The translations under genes and the position numbers were made by a program. A model generated the notes under the pieces. It worked only from the letters and a program-made list of their open reading frames with translations. It ran no database searches and was not told the DNA's origin. A stretch of 64,000 nucleotides of DNA from Gadus chalcogrammus (taxonomy: Eukaryota > Chordata > Actinopteri > Gadiformes > Gadidae), in contig NC_079423.1 of the NCBI RefSeq assembly GCF_026213295.1, positions 11,979,787-12,043,786 on the forward strand, in the 5' to 3' direction. Position 1 is the first letter of the stretch. Every line of letters starts with the position of its first letter. Of the stretch, positions 61,546 through 64,000 are shown in pieces.

Positions 61546-61939
61546 TAACGATGGATCCACGCTCGTACGATCATTCTCATGATGGATCTTGCGATCCATC
61601 GTCTATTTCTTTGGAGCGTTTCCCGAAACTCCTCTTAACGTGAACGCGCATTCGCTGCACTCACGACGTCGTAGGATTGTAACTGTCTACTGACACGGTG
61701 CTGAAATGGGCTCCGTAGGAGGGGGAGACGCAGGAATGTCGCAGGAAAATTGTGTTAAAAAGGGTTAAAATATATCCCCATCAAGGACAACAGCAGAGTA
61801 GCCTACGAAAAAAATAGACTGCAATTATATGAATGCTAAAGACATTAAAACACAATTGATTAGGCTTAAACCGACATATATCAGTCCTAATCTTGAATGC
61901 ACTGTGCGTTTCACGGCATTTTCCCCCCTTAAATAATTC

Positions 61940-62282
61940 CTCTTCACACCTGTGAATAACCCGGGAGACGTCCATGATGAGGAATGCAACGAAGCCCACC
62001 GTCTGGCCCGGTGCATCGTTGAGCGCACGATCGGGATCGCTTTAGATGCAAGTCAGTCACAAGTCAGGCGGAGGGCTCCAGTTTTCTCCGGCCAAGTCAT
62101 GCGCCGTGATATGTGTGACGGCTATGTTGCACAACATTGCAGCTAAGGCTGGGGTGGCATTGCTTGAACCGGAGGACGTTGAGGACGATGACGATGAGGA
62201 AGATCGGTGTGAGGACGGCCTCCCTCATAACTACGCGGCTGGTTTTCATGCGCGTCGGATAGTGATTGAGACTTTTTTTTAA
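61940..62282 (+). pseudogene. Harbinger transposase C-terminal fragment (copy 2), frameshifted
   Basis: Reads LFTPVNNPGDVHDEE and NEAHRLARCIVERTIG in one frame, which extends a few residues farther upstream than copy 1. Then a deletion near 62040 removes the GRWKLRYIRCLHH part and shifts the frame. It resumes as SGGGLQFSPAKSCAVICVTA and LHNIA to the same stop as copy 1. An in-frame TAA lies just upstream (61934-61936) and has a counterpart in copy 1. Not functional. Confidence 0.82.
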
Positions 62283-62908
62283 CCCCCTCCACCCTCCCTC
62301 ATGTCACTAAACATTCCCGTCAACGTGACCAATCCCCACCATATCCCAGCCTTTTGCCTGCTCCGTTGCTTGTTTTTTATAAAAAAATGTATTTCTTTAT
62401 TTTCTTATTTTTTTTAATTTCTTTAATTTCGTTATTTTTTATTTTTTTTAATTTGTTTAATTTTAATTTATTTGTTACATTATTTTATGCTACGTTTTAT
62501 GAGTAGCCTATGTCAGTCTGCACAAATCCCCCCACTTTCTCTCACACATTTTGAGTGCCCTGCCTGCGCAAACATTTTCTGGACTGTCCCGTTTTATTTT
62601 GGCCATTTGAACATCTTTATTAATAAATTAATTAATAATCTTTATTAATTACCAAACTAAGAACATAAAGGCGCAATGCGTTTTAATAAAACGCATCCAA
62701 TAGACGGAATGTCCGATGGTGTCGCCACTGAGGCTATAGCTGACGATGCTCTTAGCGTCCTACGAGTACCTACGAGCACCCCTGGAGTACTCGTTAGCTA
62801 CGAGCGTTTTCAAGACGTTCGTTCCCCACGATGCTTTCGGGAAACGCGGTGAAAACTCTACGATGCCCTTTCGACGCACTTCACGATCCACTTAGGCTAA
62901 CGACGCTT

Positions 62909-62923
62909 TCGGGAAACGGGGCC
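62909..62923 (-). repeat. Right terminal inverted repeat, Harbinger A copy 2
   Basis: Perfect inverse of 61531-61545; CTG duplication follows. Confidence 0.93.
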
Positions 62924-63005
62924 CTGATCTTGGAAGCTAAGCAGGGTCGGGCCTGGTTAGTACTTGGATGGGAGACCACCTGGGAATACCAGGTGCTGTA
63001 AGCTT
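62924..63005 (+). pseudogene. 5S rRNA, unit 92, 3' part (+39 to +120)
   Basis: Begins with the duplicated CTG and keeps the internal control region and terminator. G to A in the C box (gagaccacc) and C to T near +46. Confidence 0.9.
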
Positions 63006-63533
63006 TTTCTTTTTCAACTCGAGCTCATTGACTCCGTGGCCTACCGTGGCGTACCGTGACCTGATGTTTACTGCCAACCGCTTTGGAGGATTTAAGCAAC
63101 ATACAAAAACTGACAACGTCTCTCAAAACTATTTTTGTGAAACATGAGGACAGTATAGTGATACTGCCAGCAGGGAGCACCAGAGAGCTGAACCGACAGT
63201 TGTACATTTCTTAAACTTTCACCAACACAAACACGCACGCTCACTTCAGATCATGGGAGGACGTCAAAAAATCACCACCCATTCTCTGACACTTTAACCG
63301 TTAACCTTGGTTCAAACATTTAACATCACACGCACACGCAGTGTATTTCAGATAATTAATGAATTCAGATGTCACAATGATCGTTTACATGGATAAGGAG
63401 TCCTACCGAATCAATTACTGCCGTTTATATCTAACTAATGATTGTTTTTGTAAGAGTGTAACGTCGAGCCTCAGCAGCTTTCTCACTCCTTATGTGCTAC
63501 TGTATAAAACCTGGTTTTGCGCCTGCACTAATT

Positions 63534-63653
63534 GCTTACGGCCATACCACCCTGAACACGCCTGATCTCGTCTGATCTCGGAAGCTAAGCAGGGTCGGGC
63601 CTGGTTAGTACTTGGATGGGAGACCGCCTGGGAATAGCAGGTGCTGTATGCAT
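63534..63653 (+). rRNA. 5S rRNA, unit 93 (diverged)
   Basis: C to T at +30, C to G near +105 (aatagcagg), 3' end gtatgcat. The loss of helix I pairing suggests a weak or inactive copy. +146 C. Confidence 0.87.
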
Positions 63654-64000
63654 ATTCTTTTTCAACTCGAGCTCATTGCCTCCGTGGCCTACCGTGGCGT
63701 ACCGTGACCTGATGTTTACTGCCAACCGCTTTGGAGGATTTAAGCAACATACAAAAACTGACAACGTCTCTCAAAACTATTTTTGTGAAACATGAGGACA
63801 GTATAGTGATACTGCCAGCAGGGAGCACCAGAGAGCTGAACCGACAGTTGTACATTTCTTAAACTTTCACCAACACAAACACGCACGCTCACTTCAGATC
63901 ATGGGAGGACGTCAAAAAATCACCACCCATTCTCTTACACTTTAACTGTTAACCTTGGTTCAAACATTTAACATCACACGCACACGCAGTGTATTTCAGA

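Larger units (their letters stand above)
61531..62923 (+). mobile_element. PIF/Harbinger DNA transposon, family A copy 2 (1,393 bp), inside a 5S gene
   Basis: Same 15-bp terminal inverted repeats as copy 1, flanked by a CTG target duplication (61528-61530 and 62924-62926) that corresponds to +39 to +41 of the 5S gene. Closely similar to copy 1 over most of its length but with different internal deletions: it lacks about 180 bp near the centre of copy 1 and has about 50 bp that copy 1 lacks. The different target site shows that it is a separate insertion and not a duplicate of copy 1. Confidence 0.92.
62924..64000 (+). repeat. 5S rDNA tandem array, segment 6 (right part of unit 92 and unit 93)
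   Basis: The array resumes inside a 5S gene at +39 after the Harbinger insertion and runs off the window end within the spacer of unit 93. Confidence 0.95.

Overview
The window is a piece of a nuclear 5S ribosomal DNA tandem array, most likely from a teleost fish. The 5S coding sequence is of the vertebrate type and has a TATA-like element just upstream. The inserted elements are PIF/Harbinger transposons with 3-bp CWG target duplications, a group well known from fish genomes. One insert carries a piece of RRP15-like nucleolar protein coding sequence. The species cannot be fixed from the sequence alone. There is no bacterial, viral or CRISPR content and no intact protein-coding gene.

Layout. 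From 1 to about 44.7 kb the array is nearly uniform: 648-bp head-to-tail units, each a 120-nt 5S gene on the + strand plus a 528-bp spacer. It is interrupted by a 100-N gap at 7245-7344 and by a 1,499-bp Harbinger element at 22081-23579. A second 100-N gap (44699-44798) marks a sharp change. From there to the end the units are diverged, mostly 638 bp, with many base changes, indels and broken 5S copies. This part also holds two related insertions inside 5S genes (49807-50124, with RRP15-like sequence, and 52755-52812), a second Harbinger family at 56982-58628, and another copy of the first Harbinger family at 61531-62923 that splits a 5S gene. I count 93 5S loci on the + strand, including fragments.

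How the parts work together. Each intact unit carries all that RNA polymerase III is known to need: an upstream TATA-like box at about -31, an internal control region (A box, intermediate element, C box) inside the 5S sequence, and a T-run terminator at the 3' end. The first 44 kb shows concerted evolution, with units differing mainly at two single-base markers (-80 A/G and +146 A/C). The last 19 kb looks like the poorly homogenised edge of the array, where transposons and retro-copies have accumulated and where a block of at least three units (about 2 kb) is present twice, 11.77 kb apart.

The three Harbinger copies are decayed in complementary ways. Two keep only the C-terminal part of the transposase. 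The third keeps the N-terminal transposase part and two pieces of the Myb/SANT-like accessory protein. Elements of two different families have entered exactly the same CAG of the spacer in different units. Small indels rise towards the N gaps, so some of the apparent divergence there is probably sequencing or assembly error.
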